A stretch of DNA of 64,000 nucleotides from Streptomyces sp. NBC_01429 (GCF_036231945.1 NZ_CP109599.1:5855501-5919500); one strand, 5' to 3'. Counted from the stretch's first letter, positions 24,791-33,123 are shown. A program made the numbers and translations. The notes: generated from the letters alone by a model not told the origin.

Positions 24791-25810
24791 TCAGACCTGT
24801 CCGGCCTTCTCCAGCGCCGTGCAGCACGTGTCCACGATCAGCCGCGTCACGAGGTACGGGTCGACGTTGGCGTTCGGGCGGCGGTCCTCGATGTACCCCT
24901 TGCCGTCCTGCTCGACCTGCCACGGGATACGCACCGAAGCGCCGCGGTTCGAGACGCCGTAGCTGTACTCGTTCCACGGGGCCGTCTCGTGCAGCCCGGT
25001 CAGCCGGTCGTCGATGCCCGCGCCGTAGTGCTTGACGTGGTCGAGCGGCTTCGAGCCCTCGCCCAGCGACTCGCAGGCGGTGATGATCGCCTCGTACCCC
25101 TCGCGCATCGCCTTCGTGGAGAAGTTGGTGTGCGCGCCCGCGCCGTTCCAGTCGCCCTTCACCGGCTTCGGGTCGAGCGTCGCGGAGACCCCGAAGTCCT
25201 CGGCGGTGCGGTAGAGCAGCCAGCGCGCGATCCACAGCTGGTCCGCCACCACCAGCGGCGCCAGCGGGCCGACCTGGAACTCCCACTGGCCCGGCATGAC
25301 CTCGGCGTTGATGCCGGAGATGCCCAGTCCCGCCTTCAGACAGTTGTCGAGGTGCGCCTCGACCACGTCACGGCCGAAGATCTCGTCCGCGCCGACGCCG
25401 CAGTAGTAGCCGCCCTGCGCGGCCGGGAAGCCGCCCTCGGGGAAGCCCAGCGGGCGCGAACCCTTGAAGAACGTGTACTCCTGCTCGATCCCGAAGATCG
25501 GCTCCTGGCCCGCGAACTTCTCCGCGACCTCGGTCAGCGCGGCACGGGTGTTGGACTCGTGCGGCGTCATGTCGATGTTCAGGACTTCGCACATGACGAG
25601 GACGTCGTCGCCGCCGCGGATCGGGTCGGGGCAGGAGAAGACCGGCTTCAGCACCCGGTCGGAGGCGTGACCCTCGGCCTGGTTGGTGCTCGACCCGTCG
25701 AAGCCCCAGATGGGAAGCTCCGCACCGTCGGTGAGGATCTTCGTCTTCGAGCGCAGCTTCGCGGTCGGCTCGGTGCCGTCGATCCAGATGTACTCAGCCT
25801 TGAACGTCAC
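24791..25810 (-). CDS. glnII: Glutamine synthetase II (eukaryotic type)
   Basis: A 339-residue enzyme making glutamine from glutamate, ammonia and ATP in the cytoplasm. The short GSII form is shown by length and by the motifs F-D-G-S-S-T-N-Q-A (about residue 38), G-I-N-A-E-V-M-P-G-Q-W-E-F-Q, H-T-N-F-S-T-K and N-R-G-A-S-V-R-I-P. It starts with GTG behind AAAGGATGAGG. Bacterial GSII is octameric and not adenylylated. A GlnR-like site lies upstream at 25888-25926, as expected for nitrogen-limited induction in Streptomyces. Confidence 0.95.
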   Translation of the reverse strand: MTFKAEYIWIDGTEPTAKLRSKTKILTDGAELPIWGFDGSSTNQAEGHASDRVLKPVFSCPDPIRGGDDVLVMCEVLNIDMTPHESNTRAALTEVAEKFAGQEPIFGIEQEYTFFKGSRPLGFPEGGFPAAQGGYYCGVGADEIFGRDVVEAHLDNCLKAGLGISGINAEVMPGQWEFQVGPLAPLVVADQLWIARWLLYRTAEDFGVSATLDPKPVKGDWNGAGAHTNFSTKAMREGYEAIITACESLGEGSKPLDHVKHYGAGIDDRLTGLHETAPWNEYSYGVSNRGASVRIPWQVEQDGKGYIEDRRPNANVDPYLVTRLIVDTCCTALEKAGQV

Positions 25811-25887
25811 GGGGCCTCATCCTTTGCGGGTGCAGCAGGTTTGACCCGCAGCTTCGCAATACAGGATTTCCCGGTGATTGCCCCACC

Positions 25888-25926
25888 GTGAACCAGGTGT
25901 TACCCGGTTTTATTTTGTTTCATATG
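25888..25926 (-). promoter_or_regulatory. GlnR-like operator upstream of glnII
   Basis: On the minus strand GAAAC, AAAC, GTAAC and TTCAC-type half-sites recur at about 10-11 bp intervals across an AT-rich patch. This resembles the actinobacterial GlnR box (GTnAC-n6-GAAAC repeats), though less regular than that at glnA. It ends about 78 bp before the GTG, a normal operator position. Confidence 0.55.
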
Positions 25927-25928
25927 TT

Positions 25929-26268
25929 TTATCCCTGACGGGACCGCCGGGCGACCTCGTGGGTGTTCAGCAGCGACCCGAACCCGCCGCGTGGATCCGG
26001 CGTATCAACTCGTCGTAACCGGTCCCCAGCGCCTCCGCCGTACGACACGCGCTGCCCGCCGTCGTCCGACCAGTCGGCGACGAAACCGTGCGGGATGTAC
26101 GAGACGTACCGCGTCCCGGGGCCACCCGGACCTCGCCGTACGCGTCGTAGATCTCGCGGTGCAGCCGCAGCCCGCGCACCGGCTCGTCGCGGACCAGCGG
26201 TACGAGCCGCAGCCCGCCCCGGACCTGGGCGGGGCGGGCGGTCAGCCGGTGAGATCGAGCCTGGTCAC
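25929..26268 (-). pseudogene. Decayed gene, ARPP-2-like, multiple frameshifts
   Basis: A GTG at 26268 overlaps the stop of the upstream gene (GTGA), the sign of a coupled pair. The protein then breaks after about eight codons. In another frame it resumes L-T-A-R-P-A-Q-V-R-G-G-L-R-L-V-P-L-V-R-D-E-P-V, and near 26110 the frame shifts again to R-Y-V-S-Y-I-P-H-G-F-V. The first segment resembles ARPP-2, a family of unknown function described near ADP-ribosylglycohydrolase genes, as I recall. The stop is at 25929-25931, immediately before the glnII operator. It is a pseudogene. Confidence 0.6.
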
Positions 26269-26955
26269 CGTCCCTCTCCTTCCTGCGTGAAGAGCCGCAC
26301 CCGGCGGTCCGGATACGCGTCCCGGATCCCGGCCGTCGGCACGCTCGGCGCCAGCCGGCGCACCTCGAAAACCTCCGCGTCGTATACGGGGTTGAGATGG
26401 ACGACGGCGGTCCGCCGCTCCCGGTCGATACGGGTGCGCCACACCCGCAGCACCTCGCCCGCCAGGCCCGGCGGGGCGTTGTCCCAGCCGTCCGAGACGA
26501 TGACGAGCCGGTCGGGGGAGTGCTCCAGGGCGTCGATGATCCGGGTCGGTCCTGGCCGCCAGCCAGTCACGCACGATCGCCCGGGTGCGCCGGTTGCTCA
26601 CCCCGGCCGCGGCGAGCCGTCCGAACAGCCGGTAGACACGCTGCGGCGGCAGCCGGGCCAGCCGGGCGGCGATGAGACGGCCCTCCGCCCGCTTCTGCTC
26701 CCGGCTCGCGTCGCCGTGCGTCCGCAGCAGCCCCTCGATGATCAGCGCGGCCTTGCGGTCGTTGATGTCGAGGGCGAGCGCGGCGGCGTAGACGGGCCGG
26801 TAGTTGACGCGTACGTACTCGTGCAGAGAGCCGAGCGACAGGCTCTGCTCGTACGCCCCGGAGCGGAACTCCCGCTGTCCGGTGGCCGTGACGGCCGCGT
26901 TGACGAACAGCAGCACGTCCTCGGCCGCGACAAGATCGGAGAAGGTCTCCGGCAT
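26265..26955 (-). pseudogene. Decayed TROVE/vWA-like gene, internal deletion and frameshift
   Basis: The ATG at 26955 opens a ~135-residue helical part (G-A-Y-E-Q-S-L-S-L, Y-V-R-V-N-Y-R-P-V-Y, F-G-R-L-A-A-A-G-V) and breaks near 26545. In another frame the gene continues as the end of a von Willebrand A-like domain (L-V-I-V-S-D-G-W-D-N-A-P-P-G, then A-V-V-H-L-N-P-V-Y-D-A-E). The middle of the expected protein is missing, so an internal deletion and frameshift occurred. Proteins with this layout bind RNA or act in stress responses in other bacteria. It was coupled to the decayed gene downstream. Confidence 0.65.
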
Positions 26956-27163
26956 GGTGTTCCCCCTGGTGAGCGCCGGCCGGGGCATGGGGGCGCGATC
27001 AGCGAAATCACTGCTGTACAGGCAAGTCCCGGAAGTCGCACCGGAGGCCGGCGGCCGGCCCCGGCAACGTAACACCCGGTACGGGACGCCCGGCACAGGT
27101 TTTTCCCGCCCGCGTACGCCCGTACCTCCCCACCCGGCACGGGGACGGGCCACACTGACCCGT

Positions 27164-28066
27164 ATGGACAAGCCCCGTATCGGACTTCTCGGCACCGGCC
27201 CCTGGGCCGAGCGCACGCACGCGCCCGCCCTCGCCGCCCACTCCGGCATCGAATTCAGCGGCGTCTGGGGACGGCGGCCCGAGGCCGCCGCCGCGCTCGC
27301 CGCCGCGCACGACACCGCCGCCCACTCCGGCGAGGCCGGGCTCGATGTGCTCTTCGCCGAGAGCGACGCCATCGCGTTCGCGCTGCCGCCCGACATCCAG
27401 GCGCCGCTGGCGGCCCGCGCCGCCGCCGCCGGATGCCACCTGATCATGGACAAGCCGGTCGCGACGACCGTGGCCGGCGCCCGCGCCGTGGCGGACGCGG
27501 CGGCGGAGGCCGGGGTGGCGTCCGTGGTGTTCTGCACCCTTCGGTTCGCCCCCGACACCGCGCGGTGGGTGGCGCGGCAGGCCGCCACGGGCGGCTGGTT
27601 CACGGCCCACGCCTACTGGCTCGGCGGCCTCTTCACGCCGGGCAGCGACAGCGCGTTCGCCGATTCGCCCTGGCGCCGCGAGAAGGGCGGCCTGTGGGAC
27701 GTGGGACCGCACGCGCTGTCCGCGCTGATCCCGCTGCTCGGCGACGTCACGGATGTGCTGGCCGCACGCGCCGAGCCCGACCTCACCCACCTCGTGCTGC
27801 GGCATGTGTCGGGGGCGGCCAGCACGGTGGCGCTGAGCCTGAGCGCGCCGCACGCGAGCGCGGGTACGGGGCTCGAACTGCGCGGTGAGCACGGCACGGC
27901 CGAGCTGCCGCAGAACTGGGGCGATCCCGTCGACTCCTTCGCCGCCGCCGTGGACGCGCTGCTGGAGGCGGTGCGTACGGGCCAGCCGCACGCGTGCGAC
28001 GTGCGCTTCGGGCTGCGGCTGACGGAGATCCTGGCGGCGGCGGAGGCGCAGGTGGCGGCCGGATAG
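27164..28066 (+). CDS. Gfo/Idh/MocA-family oxidoreductase
   Basis: A 300-residue protein with the N-terminal Rossmann motif G-L-L-G-T-G-P-W-A, and the family's catalytic Lys in D-K-P-V-A-T-T (E-K-P in most members). The C-terminal α/β domain has W-D-V-G-P-H-A-L-S near residue 180, where the family has a conserved G-x-H. NAD(P)-dependent oxidation of a sugar or cyclitol is likely; the substrate is unknown. A large hairpin overlaps its stop codon. Confidence 0.9.
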   Translation: MDKPRIGLLGTGPWAERTHAPALAAHSGIEFSGVWGRRPEAAAALAAAHDTAAHSGEAGLDVLFAESDAIAFALPPDIQAPLAARAAAAGCHLIMDKPVATTVAGARAVADAAAEAGVASVVFCTLRFAPDTARWVARQAATGGWFTAHAYWLGGLFTPGSDSAFADSPWRREKGGLWDVGPHALSALIPLLGDVTDVLAARAEPDLTHLVLRHVSGAASTVALSLSAPHASAGTGLELRGEHGTAELPQNWGDPVDSFAAAVDALLEAVRTGQPHACDVRFGLRLTEILAAAEAQVAAG

Positions 28067-28120
28067 CCGACGGGCTCCCCGGGGAGGCCGATTCCCCGGG
28101 GAGCCCGTCGGCTATCCGGT
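28060..28120. terminator. Bidirectional hairpin between convergent genes
   Basis: CCGGATAGCCGACGGGCTCC and its complement form a perfect stem with CCCGGGG extensions around a short loop. It overlaps the stop codons of the oxidoreductase (28064-28066) and abuts the stop of the opposite gene (28120), serving both directions. Confidence 0.8.
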
Positions 28121-28851
28121 CAGCCGACGCTCTCGATCTGCTCCTGCGGCGTCGACCGGACGCTCTGGATCTGCTCGATCCGGGCGTTGCGGATCAGGAA
28201 CTTGCCCTCCTCGCGGACCAGTTCGAACGCCGCGTCGTTGAGCAGGGCGCAGCTGCCGGAGGCCGACGTGACCCGCACCGTCGTCGACTTGTCGTTGTCG
28301 AGGTTGGTCACCCGAAGGGTGGTGCCGACCGGGAACTGGTTGCTGGACGCGGCCGGGGGACCCGCCTCGCCGGAGAGCGTGACGGTCGAACCGGCGCAGA
28401 CGACTTCCCCGGTCGCGTCGGTCGCGTCGGCCGCGCCTTCCGCGTTGTCGTCGCCGGTGCCGGTGTCCGTGCCCGTGCCCGGGGAACCACCCGTTTCGGC
28501 CTGTCCGTTCCCGGCGGCAGCGTCGCCGCTCCCGCTCCCGCTCCCGGCCGTGCCAGCGCCCGCCTCTCCGCCCGCGCTCCCGGGCTCGCAGCCGGACGCC
28601 ACCTGCTTGCGCCGGATCTCCTCGATGACCGCCACCCTGTTGGCGATCCGTGCCTCGGACTGCGCGTCAGGCGCGGCGCGCTGATCCGCGATGAAGCTCT
28701 CGTTGTTGGTCACGGCGGTGGCCAGTCCGTCGCACACCACCGACGCCTGGCTGGTGCCGGTCATGATCACCGCCGTACCGCCCGCGAGCGCCGCCGCGCC
28801 GACGAGCAGGGCGATCTTCTTCCGGCCGCTGAGGGTCTTCTTACGGGACAC
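28120..28851 (-). CDS. Secreted protein with C-terminal double-psi barrel-like domain
   Basis: A 243-residue protein. A basic start and hydrophobic segment (about residues 12-32) form a signal sequence, followed by a helical part with two Cys, a Gly/Ser/Thr-rich linker (~90-145) and a C-terminal domain with the segment G-T-T-L-R-V-T-N-L-D-N-D-K-S-T-T-V-R-V-T. This is the pattern of RlpA/expansin-like double-psi barrels, though the catalytic Asp is not evident. It may bind cell wall. Its layout (signal, helical part, linker, C-domain) parallels the DUF1996 protein. Confidence 0.75.
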   Translation of the reverse strand: MSRKKTLSGRKKIALLVGAAALAGGTAVIMTGTSQASVVCDGLATAVTNNESFIADQRAAPDAQSEARIANRVAVIEEIRRKQVASGCEPGSAGGEAGAGTAGSGSGSGDAAAGNGQAETGGSPGTGTDTGTGDDNAEGAADATDATGEVVCAGSTVTLSGEAGPPAASSNQFPVGTTLRVTNLDNDKSTTVRVTSASGSCALLNDAAFELVREEGKFLIRNARIEQIQSVRSTPQEQIESVG

Positions 28852-29056
28852 GTGACGGGCTCCTGTTCCCGGCCGCGTACGGGTGGGGCCGGTGGGGGGA
28901 TCGGTGCGCCGTTACATACGCGCGGGCCGCCCAGTCCGCTCAACGGCCTTGGCTCCGAGGTCGTCAAATGGCCTCTGGCCAGGGGCGATTGTCAGTGGGA
29001 GGCGGTAAAATAGAGGTAGTTCGTGAGGGTCCAACCACCGTGCCGGGAGGTCGCCG

Positions 29057-29383
29057 ATGGCTGCTGCCACCATCACCACGAAATCCGTCAGGACACCGTC
29101 CAGGACGTCGCCCAAGACGTCGTCCAGGACACCGCTCAAGACATCCCGCAGGACATCACCGGCGCTGAAGCGCAAGCCACTGCCCGCGGGCCGGCCCCGC
29201 GAGTGGTACGAGACGCACAACCGGCGCCTGAAGGCGATGCGCCTCGCCATCGCCCTGCTGGACTCGGGCGTGTACGCGCCGGAGAAGGCGAGCAACCGGA
29301 GGATACGGAGCACGGCGGCCCGCATCGGAATCCACCCGCCGTCCAACACCACCTGCCGCATGGTGCGCACCTTGATCGGCTGA
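29057..29383 (+). CDS. Conserved-looking basic protein with repeat-rich N-terminus
   Basis: A 108-residue protein. The first ~45 residues are repeats of Arg/Lys-Thr-Ser-Pro units (coding 15-bp tandem repeats at about 29085-29160). The C-terminal ~60 residues form a compact basic domain (R-E-W-Y-E-T-H-N-R-R-L-K-A-M-R-L-A-I-A-L-L-D) I recall as conserved in Streptomyces. A nucleic-acid-binding role is plausible from the charge. A terminator follows. Confidence 0.7.
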   Translation: MAAATITTKSVRTPSRTSPKTSSRTPLKTSRRTSPALKRKPLPAGRPREWYETHNRRLKAMRLAIALLDSGVYAPEKASNRRIRSTAARIGIHPPSNTTCRMVRTLIG

Positions 29384-29430
29384 CCGGCTGACCGGCTGAC
29401 CGGCTGGTCGGCCGGGCGAGTCTGCCGACG

Positions 29431-29466
29431 CCGTTCCCCCGGCCCCGATCCGGGCCGGGGGAACGG
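29431..29466 (+). terminator. Hairpin after the basic protein gene
   Basis: CCGTTCCCCCGGCCC pairs with GGGCCGGGGGAACGG around GATCC. It lies between the basic protein gene and the convergent acetyltransferase. Four short GACCGGCT repeats lie just upstream (29382-29406). Confidence 0.7.
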
Positions 29467-29519
29467 TGGTTGACGGCCCCCGCTCGCCGAGTTCCCCGCG
29501 AGGCTCCGTGCGGCCCGGC

Positions 29520-30056
29520 TCAGGACACGACGCGCCGCCGCCAGCGCACTTCGCCGTTCTGCCACTGATCGGTGGGCGTGAGCCCGACCGACGCGGCGAC
29601 GGCGACCGAGGCCAGGTGGTCCGGATGGATATGAGCGATCAGAGTTCCCACGCCGCGCTCCTCCAGCCACCGCACCAGCCCCCGCGCGGCCTCCTTCGCG
29701 ATGCCGCGTCCCTGCCACGCGCCGCCCACCACCCAGGCGATCTCCGCGACGAGACCGGCACCGTCACGGCTCGGGGTCACGGTCGCCTGGACGTACCCGG
29801 CCAGACACCGGCCCCGTCCCGCCTCCTCTTCGACGCTGATCACCCAGTTGCACCAGGAGATGACCGGCAGGGGCGAGCCCGCGACCATCCGGGCGTACCG
29901 CTTGCGCAGCTCCTGCGCCGTCGCGGGCGCCCCGCCGATGTAGCGGTGCAGCGCCGGATCGCCCAGCACGGCGGCCATCTCCTCCGCGTGCTCGACCCGC
30001 AGGGGCAGCAGCGTCAGCCGCTCGGTATCGATGGCCGCTGTCAGGATCGCCGTCAC
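29520..30056 (-). CDS. GNAT-family N-acetyltransferase
   Basis: A 178-residue protein of the RimJ/RimL type: it begins I-D-T-E-R-L-T-L-L-P-L-R, has a central strand E-I-A-W-V-V and the acetyl-CoA loop G-G-A-W-Q-G-R-G-I-A, then a helix A-A-R-G-L-V-R-W-L and a final H-I-H-P-D-H-L-A-S. The GTG at 30056 is chosen because the conserved N-terminus starts there; the frame continues upstream without homology. It transfers an acetyl group to a protein N-terminus or a small amine; the substrate is unknown. Confidence 0.85.
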   Translation of the reverse strand: MTAILTAAIDTERLTLLPLRVEHAEEMAAVLGDPALHRYIGGAPATAQELRKRYARMVAGSPLPVISWCNWVISVEEEAGRGRCLAGYVQATVTPSRDGAGLVAEIAWVVGGAWQGRGIAKEAARGLVRWLEERGVGTLIAHIHPDHLASVAVAASVGLTPTDQWQNGEVRWRRRVVS

Positions 30057-30102
30057 GACGCGCCGCCCGGAGCCCGCTGCCCGTCGCCCCGGCCCCGCCG
30101 CG

Positions 30103-30262
30103 TCACGACGGCGTGCGGTCGGCCCCGAGCGGCCCCGGCGGCACGCCCCACGACTCGATCCCGCGGCCGCGCACGGTGAACCCGTATACGCGGAACGGCG
30201 GGGGAGTCCGTCCGGTCGGCGCGCCACCGATCGGGGAACGGACGCCAGTTGCAGGTCTTCAT
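30103..30262 (-). pseudogene. Possible small frameshifted gene
   Basis: An ATG at 30262 opens M-K-T-C-N-W-R-P-F-P-D. About 25 codons on, a different frame gives F-R-V-Y-G-F-T-V-R-G-R-G-I-E-S-W with a stop at 30103. The second piece looks like a real protein end by composition, suggesting one frameshift. I do not recognise a family. The rest of the 30057-30475 gap shows only the crcB leader. Confidence 0.3.
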
Positions 30263-30418
30263 GCGGTCATGGTGCCAGCGACCACTGACAATCGACGCGC
30301 CGCGGTTCGCGGCGGTCCGGGCCACGGGGCTAACCTGGTCCCACGGCGGCCTTCACGGGCAGCCGTGCGGCGGTGGGGCCCGCCGTACCCGAACCGCGGC
30401 GTCACGCCGCCAACGGTC

Positions 30419-30467
30419 CCTACTTGCGAGGAAGCGTGCCCGGATCCCCGGCGCACCTGCGAGTAGG
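30419..30467 (+). promoter_or_regulatory. RBS-sequestering hairpin upstream of crcB
   Basis: CCTACTTGCG (30419-30428) can pair with TGCGAGTAGG (30458-30467), with two G-U-type pairs. The 3' arm contains the start of the crcB ribosome site (AGGAG). A second small stem (GTGCC/GGCGCAC) can form inside the loop. It is not the known fluoride riboswitch consensus, but it could control translation initiation. Confidence 0.45.
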
Positions 30468-30475
30468 AGAGACGT

Positions 30476-30970
30476 ATGCCCATGGGACGCTCCCGGCCAG
30501 TAGGACGCTCCCGATCCGTGGGACGCCCGCGACCGGCACACCCCCGACACCGGCCGCTGCGCGAACGGGTGCGTGAGCAGTGGCGTCCGGTCGCCGTCGT
30601 GGCGCTGGGCGGCGCGATCGGCGCCTCGGCGCGCTACGGCTCGTCCCTCATATGGCCCACCGCCCCGGGCGCCTTTCCCTGGACGACGCTGATCGTCAAC
30701 GCGGTCGGCTGCGCGGTGATCGGCGTGTTCATGGTGGTGATCACCGACCTGTGGCGGGCGCACCCGCTGGTACGGCCGTTCTTCGGCACCGGCGTCCTGG
30801 GCGGGTTCACCACTTTCTCCACCTACGCCGTGGACATCCAGCGGCTGGTGGCCGACGGCCGGGCGCGCACCGGGCCGGCCTATCTGGGACTGACCCTGAT
30901 CGCGGCGTTCGGCGCGGTGTGGAGTGCGGTGTGGCTGACACGCCGCGTACTGACGTGGAGGCAGACATGA
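30476..30970 (+). CDS. crcB: Fluoride exporter CrcB/Fluc subunit
   Basis: A 164-residue protein: a basic ~35-residue N-terminus, then four membrane helices. Fluc motifs are clear: G-G-A-I-G-A-S-A-R-Y in helix 1, T-L-I-V-N-A-V-G-C in helix 2, and G-V-L-G-G-F-T-T-F-S-T-Y in helix 3 with the Phe residues lining the fluoride pore. It forms a dual-topology fluoride channel with the second CrcB at 31311. It starts at an ATG 7 bp after AGGAG and overlaps the DUF190 gene by ATGA. Confidence 0.95.
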   Translation: MPMGRSRPVGRSRSVGRPRPAHPRHRPLRERVREQWRPVAVVALGGAIGASARYGSSLIWPTAPGAFPWTTLIVNAVGCAVIGVFMVVITDLWRAHPLVRPFFGTGVLGGFTTFSTYAVDIQRLVADGRARTGPAYLGLTLIAAFGAVWSAVWLTRRVLTWRQT

Positions 30971-31314
30971 CCAGGCTGACAGGTACCGCGCTGCGCGTGA
31001 CGATCTTCGTCGGGGAGGCCGATCTGTGGCATCACCGGCCCCTCTACACCGAGATCGTGCACCGCGCGCACGGGGCGGGCCTCGCGGGCGCCAGTGTGTT
31101 CCAGGGGATCGAGGGGTTCGGGGCGTCCTCGCTGATCCACACCCAGCGACTGCTGTCGCTGAGCGAGGACCTGCCGGTGGCGGTGGTGATCGTGGACACC
31201 GAGGAGAAGGTACGGGCGTTCCTGCCGCAACTGGACGAGCTGGTCACCGAGGGGCTGGTGATCCTGGACGACTGCGAGGTCATCCGCTACGCGGGTCGGG
31301 GGGAGGCCGGATGA
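30967..31314 (+). CDS. DUF190 protein between the two crcB genes
   Basis: A 115-residue cytoplasmic protein of the DUF190 family, recognised by L-R-V-T-I-F-V-G-E-A-D, L-Y-T-E-I-V-H-R-A-H, G-A-S-V-F-Q-G-I-E-G-F-G and V-V-I-V-D-T-E-E-K. The fold resembles PII-like trimeric proteins. It overlaps both neighbours by the 4-base ATGA junction, so all three are co-translated. It may regulate the fluoride channel; direct evidence is not in the sequence. Confidence 0.9.
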   Translation: MTRLTGTALRVTIFVGEADLWHHRPLYTEIVHRAHGAGLAGASVFQGIEGFGASSLIHTQRLLSLSEDLPVAVVIVDTEEKVRAFLPQLDELVTEGLVILDDCEVIRYAGRGEAG

Positions 31315-31685
31315 ACTGGCTCCTGGTGATCATCGGCGCGACGGTCGGCGCCCCGCTGCGCTACCTCACCGACCGGTCCGTCCAGCGCAGACACGACTCG
31401 GTCTTCCCGTGGGGGACGCTCGTGGTCAATGTGGCGGGCTGTCTGGTCCTCGGCCTGGTCACCGGCGCGGTCACGGCGGGGGCCGCGTCGTCCCGTACGC
31501 AGTTGCTGCTCGGGGTGGGGCTCTGCGGGGCGCTGACGACGTACTCGACGTTCAGCTACGAGACGCTGCGGCTGGCCGAGGACGGCGCCGGGTTCTACGC
31601 CCTGGCCAATGTGGCGGCGAGCGTGGCGGCGGGTCTCGGCGCGGTGTACGCGGGGGTGGCGATGGCGGGGGCGGTGTGGCCGTAA
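31311..31685 (+). CDS. crcB: Fluoride exporter CrcB/Fluc, second subunit
   Basis: A 124-residue, four-helix protein with the same Fluc motifs as the first CrcB: G-A-T-V-G-A-P-L-R-Y, T-L-V-V-N-V-A-G-C, and G-L-C-G-A-L-T-T-Y-S-T-F-S-Y. Having two different paralogs in one operon is typical of heterodimeric fluoride channels in Gram-positive bacteria. It starts within the DUF190 stop (ATGA). Short GTACG-type repeats and a weak hairpin follow, before the convergent enolase gene. Confidence 0.93.
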   Translation: MNWLLVIIGATVGAPLRYLTDRSVQRRHDSVFPWGTLVVNVAGCLVLGLVTGAVTAGAASSRTQLLLGVGLCGALTTYSTFSYETLRLAEDGAGFYALANVAASVAAGLGAVYAGVAMAGAVWP

Positions 31686-31824
31686 CCGGCGTAGGTACGC
31701 AGGTACGTAGGCACGTAGGTACGGACGTACGGAGGCACCGGCAGCCCCGCACCCCCGCACCCCCGCACCCCGCACCTCCGTGACCGGGCCCGGCCAGGCC
31801 GATCGGCCCCGGCCCGGCCACGGT

Positions 31825-33117
31825 TCAGCGGCCCGGGGCCTCGTCGGCGGGCGCGGTGAGGCCGAAGGGCAGATCGGGCCGGGCGTCGGCGATCTCCAGC
31901 AGCCGGTTGTACTTGGCGACGCGCTCCCCGCGCGCCGGGGCGCCCGACTTGAGCTGTCCGCAGCCCGCGCCGACGGCCAGGTCGGCGATGAAGCTGTCCG
32001 TGGTCTCGCCGGAGCGGTGGGAGACCATCTGCGTGTAACCGGCCCCCCGGCAGACCCCGATGGCGGCCATGGTCTCCGTGACGGTGCCGATCTGGTTGAC
32101 CTTGATCAGCGCGGAGTTCCCGACGTTCCGGCCGATCGCCTCGGCGATGACCGCCGGATGGGTGACGAACAGGTCGTCACCCATCAGCTGCACCCGGTCG
32201 CCCAGCCGCGCGGTCAGCCGTTCCCAGCCGTCCCAGTCGTCCTCGCCGAGACCGTCCTCGATGGACCAGACGGGAAAACGGTCGACGATCTCCTCGTACC
32301 GGTCGATGAGCTGGTCGGAGGTCAGCTCCTCGCCCGCGACGCGGTAACGGCCGTCCTCCGTACGCAGTTCACTCGCCGCCGGGTCCAGCGCGATGGCCAC
32401 GCCGTCGCGGCCGGGGGTGTATCCGGCGTCCGCGATGGCGGCGACCAGCTCCCGCAGCACATCCTCCGGCCGGTCGAGCGCGGGCGCGAAACCGCCCTCG
32501 TCGCCCAGCCCGACGGTGTACCCCCCGGCGGCGAGCCGGGCCTTCAGCCGGGCGTAGATCTCGGCCCCGGCGCGCACGGCGTCCGGGAGACCGGCGGCGC
32601 CGAGCGGAGCGATCATGAACTCCTGGAAGTCCAGGTTGTTGGAGGCGTGCACACCGCCGTTGACGACGTTGAAGTGCGGCACCGGCAGCAGCGGCGGCGC
32701 GCCCGCGAGGGCGGCGATGTGCTGCCACAGCTCGCGGTCGTACTGCGCCGCTTCCGTACGGGCCGCGGCGAGCGAGACACCGATGATCGCGTTCGCGCCC
32801 AGCCGGGACTTGTCCGGGGTGCCGTCGAGGTCGATCAGCGTGGCGTCCACCTCTTCGAGCGAGGCGAAGCGCTGCCCGGTCAGTGCCTGCGCGATCTCGC
32901 CGTTGACCCGGGCGACCGCCCGCCGTACGCCCTGACCGCCGTAGCGCTCCTCGTCCCCGTCGCGCAGTTCGACGGCCTCCCGGGAGCCGGTGGACGCCCC
33001 GGAGGGGACCCCGGCCCGTACGCGCAGTCCGCTGTCGGTCTCCAGGGTGACGGCGAGGGTGGGCCTGGCCCGGGAGTCGAGGATCTCGACGGCGTGGAGG
33101 CGCGCGATACGGAGCAC
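31825..33117 (-). CDS. eno: Enolase, second type (phosphopyruvate hydratase)
   Basis: A 430-residue enolase, converting 2-phosphoglycerate to phosphoenolpyruvate. Conserved motifs: G-A-S-T-G near residue 40, N-G-G-V-H-A-S-N-N near 155, G-D-E-G-G-F, D-G-L-G-E-D-D near 290 (metal Asp/Glu), I-K-V-N-Q-I-G-T with the catalytic Lys, and S-H-R-S-G-E-T. Streptomyces usually have a main eno elsewhere, so this may be the second copy. It sits 6 bp downstream of inorganic pyrophosphatase on the same strand. Confidence 0.9.
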   Translation of the reverse strand: MLRIARLHAVEILDSRARPTLAVTLETDSGLRVRAGVPSGASTGSREAVELRDGDEERYGGQGVRRAVARVNGEIAQALTGQRFASLEEVDATLIDLDGTPDKSRLGANAIIGVSLAAARTEAAQYDRELWQHIAALAGAPPLLPVPHFNVVNGGVHASNNLDFQEFMIAPLGAAGLPDAVRAGAEIYARLKARLAAGGYTVGLGDEGGFAPALDRPEDVLRELVAAIADAGYTPGRDGVAIALDPAASELRTEDGRYRVAGEELTSDQLIDRYEEIVDRFPVWSIEDGLGEDDWDGWERLTARLGDRVQLMGDDLFVTHPAVIAEAIGRNVGNSALIKVNQIGTVTETMAAIGVCRGAGYTQMVSHRSGETTDSFIADLAVGAGCGQLKSGAPARGERVAKYNRLLEIADARPDLPFGLTAPADEAPGR

Positions 33118-33123
33118 GGGGCG

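Noticed and set aside
30263..30475. Known fluoride riboswitch upstream of crcB
   Set aside because: The consensus core of the crcB motif was not found; only the RBS-occluding hairpin was seen, which is reported separately.
31686..31824. Small gene or repeat array after the second crcB
   Set aside because: The GTACG-type repeats and CCCCGCAC runs are simple sequence with no ribosome site or stable frame; only a weak GC hairpin is possible.
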